From NCBI GenBank assembly GCA_900759105.1, contig CAAETY010000009.1, forward strand, positions 1 to 20,985: DNA of 20,985 bases. The letters are read 5' to 3'. Both the position numbers and the translations under genes were made by a program. The notes under the pieces were generated by a model that was given only the letters and a program-made list of their open reading frames with translations, made no database searches and was not told the DNA's origin. Position 1 is the stretch's first letter. Each line of letters begins with the position of its first letter. Positions 1-6,786 of this stretch are shown one piece after another. The stretch comes from Peptococcaceae bacterium. Lineage in GTDB: Bacteria > Bacillota > Peptococcia > Peptococcales > Peptococcaceae.

Positions 1-1
1 A

Positions 2-370
2 TTTGTCCCACATGAGTACCAGAGATACTGCACAGAGTATATCAAGACGCATTCGATTGCAGCTCTTTTTCTGGATATGGGCTTAGGCAAAACTGTAATC
101 ACCCTGTCTGCCATCAAAGACCTTATGCTTGAGACCTTCGAGGTCAGCAAGGTTCTCATCATTGCGCCGCTGCGTGTTGCCCGTGACACATGGCCGGCAG
201 AGATCGAAAAGTGGGACCACCTGAAAGGGCTGGATATTTCTGTCATCGTTGGAGATGTTAAGACCCGGATTGCAGCAGTCCACCACCCGGCGATGATCTA
301 CATCGTCAACCGGGAAAATATCAAGTGGTTGGTGGAGTATTACGAGAAAAATGGAATGCGATGGGATTTT
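2..370 (+). pseudogene. SNF2-family helicase, N-terminal fragment (phage/mobile-element type)
   Basis: The reading frame is open from the window edge and carries the N-terminal part of an SF2/SNF2-type ATPase. Seen: an EYQ motif near the start, the Walker A stretch LFLDMGLGKTVITL, and the motif Ia-like stretch VLIIAPLRVARDTW followed by IVNRENIKWLVEYY. These are typical of prophage-encoded SNF2 helicases that lie next to phage replication genes. Homology stops at about position 370, just before the expected DEAH-box (Walker B) segment, so motifs II to VI are missing and the fragment cannot be an active ATPase. The frame runs on to 580 but reads out-of-frame IS66 sequence there. Only about ten N-terminal residues seem to be missing upstream of the window. 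It is read as a truncated relic; the break coincides with the insertion-sequence relic that follows. Confidence 0.75.
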
Positions 371-506
371 AAAGGCCAACATGAAGATCGTACCTTCTGT
401 TCCTTTTGCAGGAGCTTCCCAAACTCGGAAACGAACCAACTCGTGAGCAACTCCTGCCGCTATTGCCTTGGTCTACGGCGCTCCCTGAATATTGCCATCT
501 GTCTTG
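366..506 (+). pseudogene. IS66-family transposase, C-terminal remnant with frameshift
   Basis: In frames other than the helicase frame this stretch reads like the C-terminal end of an IS66-type transposase (TnpC). One frame gives KANMKI (about 372-389). After a frameshift, another frame continues as YLLFLLQELPKLGNEPTREQ and then LLPLLPWSTALPEYC up to a stop at about 504-506. A '(Y)LLxxLPxL ... LLPW' ending is the recognisable signature of the IS66 C-terminal domain; this is recalled family knowledge, not a search result. The rest of the transposase and the accessory tnpA/tnpB genes are absent, so only the 3' tip of an insertion sequence survives, fused to the helicase fragment. The frameshift lies near 388-391. 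Confidence 0.6.
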
Positions 507-513
507 ATTTTTT

Positions 514-547
514 GAGCATCTCGGTTTCGAGGTGCTCTTATTTTTTG
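514..547 (+). terminator. Rho-independent terminator downstream of the IS66 remnant
   Basis: A 10-bp stem (514-523 with 528-537, one G-T wobble) closes a 4-nt loop and is followed by TTATTTTTTG. It lies within ten bases of the transposase stop, so it is most likely the original terminator of the IS66 gene. It would also shield the EPS promoter downstream from read-through. Confidence 0.75.
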
Positions 548-550
548 CCT

Positions 551-575
551 TCACGGGGGATTATTGATCGCATAC
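551..575. mobile_element. Probable right end (inverted repeat) of the IS66-family relic
   Basis: The segment ending GGGATTATTGATCGCATAC resembles the terminal repeat of clostridial IS66 elements, whose outer end reads GTAAGCG-like on the opposite strand (here GTATGCG). The left end is missing, so the repeat cannot be confirmed by pairing within the window, and no target duplication can be tested. The call rests on position, 70 bp after the transposase stop, and on recalled family consensus. Confidence 0.35.
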
Positions 576-576
576 A

Positions 577-605
577 TTGAAATTGTGTCGAATATGTGAT
601 AAAAT
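577..605 (+). promoter_or_regulatory. Predicted sigma-A promoter of the EPS operon leader
   Basis: The -35 TTGAAA (577-582) and -10 TAAAAT (600-605) are separated by 17 bp, with an extended -10 TG at 597-598. A second overlapping -10, TATAAT (605-610), is also present. The predicted start at about 612 would give a leader of roughly 760 nt before the first EPS gene. The -35 begins two bases outside the proposed IS end. Confidence 0.55.
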
Positions 606-611
606 ATAATT

Positions 612-1372
612 GTCTATATAAAGAATGTTGGGCGGGTAGACATTTACAACCTTAAGTTGCTTTTAGCGTAACTTTTTTGCACAAAGTTCACATTCGAATG
701 ACTTCGGCTAAAACGGAACGAACAGTGTTGCCGGAGCAGTGCGCGAAACTTCGAATCGTGCGTTGGCTGTAACCGAGATGGTTAAGCCTCAAGATCTCTA
801 AATAGTTTATTGTTTTGGAGTCCTCCATAAAACATTTAGTCACAGAATTTACTGTGCCACATTCATTATAGTGGATGCTGGGGCTTTAGTGCGTGAAAGT
901 GGGGCTGTTTTCCCGACACGGTGGGGTGAAAACTCCGTGAAAGCATCGTGCATACAATAAAGTGACGGTAAAATCATTTTGAAGGCCGAAATTGGATCGT
1001 ACGATTTTACTGCTTTTGATTGAAGTCTACGCGTATGTGAGTTGGCTACAGAAAGGATGTTTGACACGGGCGCTTTCAGAGATGAAATTCCGGCCTTTCG
1101 TCATATCTTTCGCGGTAGAAGATTGTCGGCATGGAGGTATGAGTTCTATTATTATCTAACATTTTGGCGCATGAATTAAGAGAATGACTTAATATTAGAT
1201 ATGGTGGCGGCATATTCTTAAGATATGTGTATACATAAGGGGGAAGTTGTAGGCATGGTGTGACGCTGATAATATAAGCGCTACAAGTTTAAAAAGTTTA
1301 TTAAGCATGGCTTTTCGGTTGGCAAATGTTGATATGAAAATGTGAAAGGAGCACCCACTTTAAGGGGATAAC
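612..1372 (+). ncRNA. Candidate long structured 5' leader RNA of the EPS operon (no gene seen)
   Basis: No credible coding frame lies in this stretch; the short minus-strand frame at 849-1067 has no family resemblance. The RNA would be rich in local helices: 741-746 with 756-761; 765-768/770-774 with 780-788 (9 bp, one bulged G); 841-845 with 852-856; a long-range pair 874-879 with 942-947 enclosing 917-921 with 935-939; 968-975 with 1003-1010 (8 bp); 1081-1087 with 1096-1102; 1153-1159 with 1195-1201 enclosing 1175-1180 with 1188-1193; 1211-1215 with 1223-1227. Long leaders before polysaccharide operons are known hosts of antitermination elements (EAR RNA in Bacillales, LoaP/RfaH-type systems). 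This one does not match a class I can name. A regulatory role is inferred; individual short hairpins can arise by chance. Confidence 0.4.
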
Positions 1373-2725
1373 ATGGAAAATACAATGAAGTACCGCACGG
1401 TATTGCGGTGTGTGAAGATTTTGAATATTTTCGTGGTCACAGGAATTTTTGCAATGTGTTGGTATACATGTTATGCAGACTCAATCAAGGCGCCCTTTTA
1501 TCGAAGAGGGAATTTTGTTGTTATAGCTATTTTTATGGTACTGTATGGCTTGTATGGCCGTGTGTATGACGCTTTCAAAATCTCGCTGTATCGAATATCG
1601 GAAATGGTATACTCACAGGCACTGGCGGCTTTCTTTTCGGATGCGGTTATGTACATTATTATTTGGCTACTGAACCAGGATCGTCCTCTCATTTACCCAT
1701 TGTTGCTGTGCTTTATCATACAATGCATTGTGGCAACCTTATGGTCCTATGGCGCACATCAGTGGTATTACCATGTTTTCCCGCCGCGCAAAACTATTAT
1801 TGTCTATGATCGACGCCCTGGCATGGAAGAACTGATTGATGAGTACGGTTTGCGAAAAAAGTTCAAAGTAGAAAAAATCATAAGGGTAGAAGATTTTTTG
1901 AAAGATGATATGGTAGATTTGAATGGGATGCAAACGGTGTTTTTATGTGGTATCCACAGCCATGAGCGAAATTTGATTTTGAAGAGATGTGTTGCGGATA
2001 GTGTACAGGTTTACATGCTGCCGCGCATTGGAGATGTACTTATCAGCAGCGCGAAACAACTACATTTGTTCCATTTGCCAATCTTACAGATAGCCAGATA
2101 TGATCCAAATCCAGAATATGTCTGCATTAAGCGACTGTTTGATATTGTTGTGTCCGGCATTGCATTGCTAGTACTTTCTCCAATCATGATTGTAGTAGCG
2201 ATTGCAATTAAGGCGTATGATGGGGGACCGGTCTTTTACAAGCAGTGTCGCCTAACAAAAGACAGGAAAACCTTTATGGTGCACAAATTCCGTAGCATGA
2301 AGGTGGATGCGGAAAAGGATGGAGTGGCGCGACTTTCTACAGGTAATAAAGATGATCGCGTCACGCCAGTAGGGCGCTTTATCCGTAAGGTGCGTATCGA
2401 TGAATTGCCGCAGCTACTCGATATTTTAAGGGGAGATATGTCTATTGTCGGCCCTCGCCCAGAACGGCCAGAAATTGCAGCCCAGTATGAAAAAGAATTG
2501 CCGGAGTTTGCACTACGTTTGCAAGCAAAGGCTGGATTGACAGGTTACGCGCAGGTCTATGGAAAATACAATACGACTCCATATGATAAGCTTCAAATGG
2601 ATTTGATGTACATCGCTCATCCTAGTATAGTGGAAGATTTGCGCATAATATTTGCCACCATTAAAATACTGTTTATCCCAGAAAGTACCGATGGTGTAGA
2701 AGAGGGAAAGACGACAGCGGAATAA
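1373..2725 (+). CDS. Polyprenyl glycosylphosphotransferase (EPS-initiating sugar-1-phosphate transferase)
   Basis: This is a membrane enzyme that moves a sugar-1-phosphate from a UDP-sugar to undecaprenyl phosphate, the first committed step of repeat-unit assembly. The 450-residue length fits the WbaP/WcaJ/EpsC-like family. The N-terminal third has several membrane segments and is followed by a cytosolic linker domain (about 140-235). The catalytic bacterial sugar transferase domain starts with KRLFDIVVSGIALLVLSP and contains the signature stretches VHKFRSMKVDAEK, RIDELPQLLDILRGDMS and IVGPRPERPE, then the typical LQAKAGLTGYAQV ending. AAGGGG at 1362-1367 is a good ribosome site for ATG 1373; a second in-frame ATG lies four codons on. 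It is the first gene of the operon, as usual for an initiator. The exact sugar (Glc, Gal, GlcNAc or a diamino sugar) cannot be told from sequence alone. Confidence 0.92.
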   Translation: MENTMKYRTVLRCVKILNIFVVTGIFAMCWYTCYADSIKAPFYRRGNFVVIAIFMVLYGLYGRVYDAFKISLYRISEMVYSQALAAFFSDAVMYIIIWLLNQDRPLIYPLLLCFIIQCIVATLWSYGAHQWYYHVFPPRKTIIVYDRRPGMEELIDEYGLRKKFKVEKIIRVEDFLKDDMVDLNGMQTVFLCGIHSHERNLILKRCVADSVQVYMLPRIGDVLISSAKQLHLFHLPILQIARYDPNPEYVCIKRLFDIVVSGIALLVLSPIMIVVAIAIKAYDGGPVFYKQCRLTKDRKTFMVHKFRSMKVDAEKDGVARLSTGNKDDRVTPVGRFIRKVRIDELPQLLDILRGDMSIVGPRPERPEIAAQYEKELPEFALRLQAKAGLTGYAQVYGKYNTTPYDKLQMDLMYIAHPSIVEDLRIIFATIKILFIPESTDGVEEGKTTAE

Positions 2726-2737
2726 TGAGGAAGAGTT

Positions 2738-3484
2738 ATGGAAGAAATCAAAGTTTCCATTATTACGGTTGCGTTTAATGCGGAAAAGACAATCGCCCGT
2801 GCAATCGAGTCAGTATTGGACCAGACATATCCGAAAATCGAATACCTAATTTTAGATGGTGCCTCCACAGACAGCACGGTGGCTATAGCGAATAGCTATA
2901 ATGATGCATTCCACAAAAAAGGGTACACATATCGTATTGTATCAGAGACGGACCGTGGTATGTATGATGCTTTAAATAAAGGCGCACAAAAGGCACAGGG
3001 CGAGTTGATAGGTCAAATAAATGCAGATGATTGGTACGAAGCCGATGCAGTGGAAACTATGGTTGATTTATATGAGAAAGAACGATATGATGTCGCGTGG
3101 GGCAGTATCCGAATCAAGAAAAAGAACGGCGATATGATTAAGCATGCTAAAATTGGGAAATTGTGGACAACGACTGGATGGTGCCATCCAGGCATGTTTA
3201 GTCGCCGCAAGATACTGCTGATGTTTCCATATCCGCTGGAAAGTATGTATGATGATTTTGATTTTATCACGGCTGTTCATCAGGCTGGGAAAAAAATTGT
3301 CACAACAGATCATATTATTAGCAACTTTAGTTTTGGAACTGGTGGGATGAGTACGCAGAAAAGTTTGAAGGAAGCAATGCGACGAGTGAATATTACATAC
3401 AGCATATATCGCAAATACGATATGAGCCGTCTATACTGGATTCTGAGAGTAGCCACGGAGTTCGCAAAGTATCTACTCGCATAA
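2738..3484 (+). CDS. Family 2 glycosyltransferase (WfgS/WcaE-like)
   Basis: This is a predicted cytosolic, inverting GT-A fold glycosyltransferase that extends the lipid-linked EPS repeat. Seen: the N-terminal strand VSIITVAFNAEKTIARAIES, the nucleotide-binding ILDGASTDST, DRGMYDALNKG, and the metal-binding acidic motif NADDW (Asp97-Asp98). The later GWCHPGMFSRR is typical of the short WfgS/WcaE-like GT2 subgroup, whose members are about 240-260 residues; this one has 248. GAGGAAG lies just upstream of ATG 2738, and only 12 bp separate it from the initiating transferase. Donor and linkage are unknown. Confidence 0.88.
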   Translation: MEEIKVSIITVAFNAEKTIARAIESVLDQTYPKIEYLILDGASTDSTVAIANSYNDAFHKKGYTYRIVSETDRGMYDALNKGAQKAQGELIGQINADDWYEADAVETMVDLYEKERYDVAWGSIRIKKKNGDMIKHAKIGKLWTTTGWCHPGMFSRRKILLMFPYPLESMYDDFDFITAVHQAGKKIVTTDHIISNFSFGTGGMSTQKSLKEAMRRVNITYSIYRKYDMSRLYWILRVATEFAKYLLA

Positions 3485-3514
3485 AGGATAGTAAGTATTT
3501 ATGGGGACGATATT

Positions 3515-4840
3515 ATGAAATACCTTTTTATTAATACCGTTGCAGGAAGCTGTAGCACGGGCCGTATTGCTGCGGATATGTGCCGAAAGTTACAGGCCCA
3601 GGGAAATGAATGTGTGTTGGCCTACGGAAGGTGGGAAAACAACTGTGAAGACATAACAACTCATCTGATAGGAACGAGTTTTGATTACAAGGTGCATGGG
3701 GTGTTGACACGATTATTTGATCTTCATGGGTTTGGCTCAAAGCATGCAACTAAAGAATTCCTGCAATGGGCAGAAAAATATGATCCAGATGTGGTTTGGC
3801 TACATAATATTCATGGGTATTATATAAATGTCGAAATGCTTTTTGCCTGGATTAAAACGCGTCCCGAAATGGAAGTGAAATGGACGTTGCATGACTGTTG
3901 GGCGTTTACAGGCCATTGCTCGCATTTTACGGCAGTAAAATGTGACCAATGGAAAAGTCAGTGTAAACATTGTTGCCAGCTTCGTAGATATCCTGCATGT
4001 TATGGAGTGAGTTTGGTAAGCAAAAACTTCGAGCGGAAAAAGGATGCTTTTACAGGCGTGAAAAAACTGACTCTTGTAGTCCCTAGTCAATGGCTAGCAG
4101 ATTTGACTAGAAAGAGTTTTTTAAAAGAATATCCGGTTGAAGTGCGCTATAATACGATTGATGTAAATGTATTTAAGCCAACGCCGAGTGAATTCAGAGA
4201 AAAGTATGGTCTGCAGAATAAAATTGTTGTTCTTGGTGTCGCTAATGTTTGGGACGAGCGTAAAGGTTTGCTTGATTTTTACCAACTGGCAGAGATGTTG
4301 GATAATCGATACGCAATTGTATTGGTTGGGCTGAATGAAAAGCAGATTAGAAGTCTCCCTGATAAAGTAAAGAAAGCCAAAAGGGTTAATAATGCTAAAG
4401 AATCAAATGCAGTTTATGCATTTGGTGACTCTATGGAAAACTACAGCGCTGAGGAACGAGTTGAAATGTTACCTGGTGATATGAAGAAGGTTACGGCACC
4501 AACTGTAGGATATAAGAAAACTGCTTATGAAGAAATTACTGGGGAGCTTGAAAGCGTTGCAGTTGAGCCTAATATAAAGTCTTTGTACCATGCGGTTACG
4601 AGGATAGGCAATAGGAAAAAGCTCGAACGAAGTGGAGTTGGATGTACAATCATCTGTATTCCGAGGACAAATAGTACACAGGAATTGGCGGAAATTTATA
4701 CAGCAGCCGATGTATTCGTGAATCCTACCTATGAGGACAATTACCCTACCGTCAACTTAGAAGCACAAGCATGCGGAACGCCGGTAATTACATATGATTC
4801 TGGTGGTAGCAAAGAAACGCTTGGAAAAATGTTACATTAA
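3515..4840 (+). CDS. Family 4 glycosyltransferase with an internal insertion and a short C-terminus
   Basis: This is a GT-B glycosyltransferase of the group whose N-domain carries WLHNIHGYYIN and WTLHDCWAFTGHC with a Cys-rich stretch (CDQWKSQCKHCC). The C-domain begins with VVLGVANVWDERKGLLDF and carries ADVFVNPTYEDNYPTVNLEA and the donor-site loop ACGTPVITYDSGG. Two oddities stand out. Between SLPDK and CIPRTNSTQELAEIY, where relatives have a few residues, there are about 90 unrelated residues (roughly 283-376, nt 4361-4643), in frame. Second, the protein ends twelve residues after TYDSGG, whereas relatives continue for about 50-60 residues to complete the fold. The next gene starts at once, consistent with a deletion at the 3' end. 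Length (441) therefore looks normal only because a gain offsets a loss. It may be inactive. Confidence 0.8.
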   Translation: MKYLFINTVAGSCSTGRIAADMCRKLQAQGNECVLAYGRWENNCEDITTHLIGTSFDYKVHGVLTRLFDLHGFGSKHATKEFLQWAEKYDPDVVWLHNIHGYYINVEMLFAWIKTRPEMEVKWTLHDCWAFTGHCSHFTAVKCDQWKSQCKHCCQLRRYPACYGVSLVSKNFERKKDAFTGVKKLTLVVPSQWLADLTRKSFLKEYPVEVRYNTIDVNVFKPTPSEFREKYGLQNKIVVLGVANVWDERKGLLDFYQLAEMLDNRYAIVLVGLNEKQIRSLPDKVKKAKRVNNAKESNAVYAFGDSMENYSAEERVEMLPGDMKKVTAPTVGYKKTAYEEITGELESVAVEPNIKSLYHAVTRIGNRKKLERSGVGCTIICIPRTNSTQELAEIYTAADVFVNPTYEDNYPTVNLEAQACGTPVITYDSGGSKETLGKMLH

Positions 4841-4863
4841 TCATGAAGAGGTGGAGAGTCATA

Positions 4864-5577
4864 ATGAGGATATGCTTTACCTGGGATGATGGTGCATTAG
4901 AAGATCAAAAACTATTTGAGCTGCATCAGAAGTATGAATTGCCTGGGATGTTTTTTGTTCCTACGGAAAATAGTGAGGGAAGGAAGGTACTTTCTCCAGA
5001 GGCAATCCGAGCTAATCATAGCAAATTGATTTCATTTGGTGGGCACACACGACATCATGTATATCTGACTAGGATACCCTTGAGGAGTGTGCAACAAGAG
5101 GTAAGGGATAATAGACTGTATCTAGAAAATTTGTTAGGAGAAAAGGTTCCACATTTTTGCCTTCCAGGTGGTCAGTATACCAAGGAGATTTTGCAGGAAG
5201 TATATAATGAATATCAGACAATCCGTACCGCAGATACGATGTGTTTTCACTCTGAGATGGATTTTAAAAGACCATCATTTCATATGTACCCACGCGGAAA
5301 ACGCTCGCTTCTAGTCAATGGTTTGAAGATGCATAGTCTTGCACAAACGATTCATGTAGCAAAAAATATAAGAAGTTCGTACTGGGAAATTTTGAGAAAC
5401 TTATTAGAGTATGAAGCTACACATGATGCAAGTGGAGAAGTGATTATATGGGGGCACAGCTGGGAAATCGAAGAATTAGACCTGTGGAGCGATGTTGAAG
5501 ACATCTTCAAGATTGTGAGTGCGTCGTATAAACAACAATGTGTTTCCTATGATGTGTTGTGCAATAAATCAGTATAA
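4864..5577 (+). CDS. NodB-type polysaccharide deacetylase
   Basis: This is a predicted metal-dependent carbohydrate esterase 4-like enzyme that removes N- or O-acetyl groups from sugar units. Counting from ATG 4864 (237 residues): TWDDG gives the catalytic and metal Asp8-Asp9, GGHTRHH gives metal-binding His61 and His65, CLPGG at 99-103 corresponds to the RxPxG motif, and GHSWEIEE near the C-terminus supplies the late His. The Arg of RxPxG is Cys99 here, a departure from the classical motif. There is no signal peptide, so it should act in the cytosol on lipid-linked intermediates or nucleotide sugars. ATG 4864 is chosen over ATG 4843 because the purine-rich GAGGTGGAGAG lies in front of it, and because the seven extra residues do not fit the NodB fold start. 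It could work on the acetamido sugars predicted for this polymer. Confidence 0.82.
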   Translation: MRICFTWDDGALEDQKLFELHQKYELPGMFFVPTENSEGRKVLSPEAIRANHSKLISFGGHTRHHVYLTRIPLRSVQQEVRDNRLYLENLLGEKVPHFCLPGGQYTKEILQEVYNEYQTIRTADTMCFHSEMDFKRPSFHMYPRGKRSLLVNGLKMHSLAQTIHVAKNIRSSYWEILRNLLEYEATHDASGEVIIWGHSWEIEELDLWSDVEDIFKIVSASYKQQCVSYDVLCNKSV

Positions 5578-5588
5578 AGGATACATTC

Positions 5589-6740
5589 ATGAAAATTCTG
5601 CAAATTATGTTTGCTGGAGCCTACAACGAAAACTTTACATATCAAGACAATCTCTTGCCTCGCTGCCAGAAAAAACTGGGACATGATGTTATTTTTGTCG
5701 CAAATTGCTGGACGTTTCAGGATGGTAAGGAAATTCCTACGAAACCATGTGATTATGTTATGGCAGATGGAGTACGTTTAGTGCGACTGCCCTATAAACA
5801 TGTTTTAAATGGATTTTTGACGGAAAAACTTCGAGATGCGATGGGGCTTGCGGAGCTTTTGGAGAAAGAATCGCCTGATGTTATTATGATTCATGATCCA
5901 CATACAGTAAGTGTGGATACGGTCTGCACTTACTTGAGAAGCCATCCAAATAGCAGATTGGTTGTGGATAGTCATATAGATGCGCATAACAGCGCAAAGA
6001 ATCTTGCTTCAAAGTATGTGTTGCATCGGCTGATTTATAAGAAGTATGTTCGTGAAGCCGCACGATATGCGCGTCATTTTTATGCATTGACCGATGAGTG
6101 CAGGCAGTTTGCTATCGAAAACTATGGATTGTCAGACGATAAAATAGAATTGTTGCCATTGGGGGGAATCATTCCTTCAGAGGAAGACTACAATTCAAAT
6201 CGCGTGCAAATAAGAAAAGCGCTGAACTTGGAAGAGTCAGATGTTTTACTGATACATTCTGGGAAATTGACACAAGGGAAAAAAACAGGCCTGCTTTTAG
6301 ATGCATTTTCGCAGGTTCCAGAAAAACGGGCACATCTTGTGGTGATTGGAACTGTACCCGAAGAGAATAAGGAACTGGAAGCAAAACTGCAGATTGCACA
6401 AGAGCAGGATTCTCGTGTACACTATGTGGGATGGAAATCTGGTAGTGAGCTTGCAAAGTATCTGTGCGCGGGTGATATTTATGTTCAGCCAGGTACGCAG
6501 TCCGCTACTATGCAAAATGCGGCTTGTAGTCGATGTGCGTTGGTTCTTTACCCATATACTAGCCATAAAGCTTTGCTGGGCGATACAGCGTACTATGCTG
6601 CTGATGAGGATCAACTTGTGCAGGTGTTGACTGAATTGACGCAAAGCCAAGAAAAATTAGAAGAAAGTAGAAGACAAGTTTTTTCTTTGGCAGGCGAAAA
6701 GCTGGACTATATGCGCCAAGCCGAGCAAATTCTAGAATAG
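5589..6740 (+). CDS. Family 4 glycosyltransferase
   Basis: A GT-B retaining-type glycosyltransferase of 383 residues, complete in length. The N-domain runs from MKILQIMFAGAYNENFTYQD, and PDVIMIHDPHTVSVDT places the acceptor domain. The C-domain has LIHSGKLTQGKKTGLLLDAF, VHYVGWKSGSELAKYLCAGD and YVQPGTQSATMQNAACSRCA, equivalent to the donor-binding region where many GT4s have an E-x7-E motif. Only Gln/Ala residues are seen at the first Glu position, so catalytic competence is less certain than in classic members. AAAGGA seven bases before ATG 5589 is the ribosome site. It lies 11 bp after the deacetylase stop and is presumably a repeat-unit extender; donor sugar unknown. Confidence 0.85.
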   Translation: MKILQIMFAGAYNENFTYQDNLLPRCQKKLGHDVIFVANCWTFQDGKEIPTKPCDYVMADGVRLVRLPYKHVLNGFLTEKLRDAMGLAELLEKESPDVIMIHDPHTVSVDTVCTYLRSHPNSRLVVDSHIDAHNSAKNLASKYVLHRLIYKKYVREAARYARHFYALTDECRQFAIENYGLSDDKIELLPLGGIIPSEEDYNSNRVQIRKALNLEESDVLLIHSGKLTQGKKTGLLLDAFSQVPEKRAHLVVIGTVPEENKELEAKLQIAQEQDSRVHYVGWKSGSELAKYLCAGDIYVQPGTQSATMQNAACSRCALVLYPYTSHKALLGDTAYYAADEDQLVQVLTELTQSQEKLEESRRQVFSLAGEKLDYMRQAEQILE

Positions 6741-6786
6741 TGCAATTGTGATGTAGTGCTATTTATACGATTGGAAAATTAGTACA

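Noticed and set aside
1061..1066. A perfect TTGACA that could be a promoter nearer to the first EPS gene.
   Set aside because: The best -10 at a legal distance is TGAAAT at 16 bp, weaker than the promoter at 577-605. Kept only as an alternative.
849..1067. A 72-codon minus-strand frame in the EPS leader.
   Set aside because: No ribosome site, no family resemblance, and it lies across several predicted RNA helices.
1112..1118. GCGGTAG, resembling the core of the RfaH-recruiting ops element, inside the EPS leader; also GGGCGGGTAG near 629-638.
   Set aside because: Seven-base matches are expected by chance, the bases after the core do not fit the ops consensus, and RfaH/ops control is known mainly from proteobacteria.
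4843..4863. A longer start for the deacetylase at ATG 4843.
   Set aside because: It has a poor ribosome site and adds seven residues before the natural NodB start, whereas ATG 4864 follows a purine-rich site.
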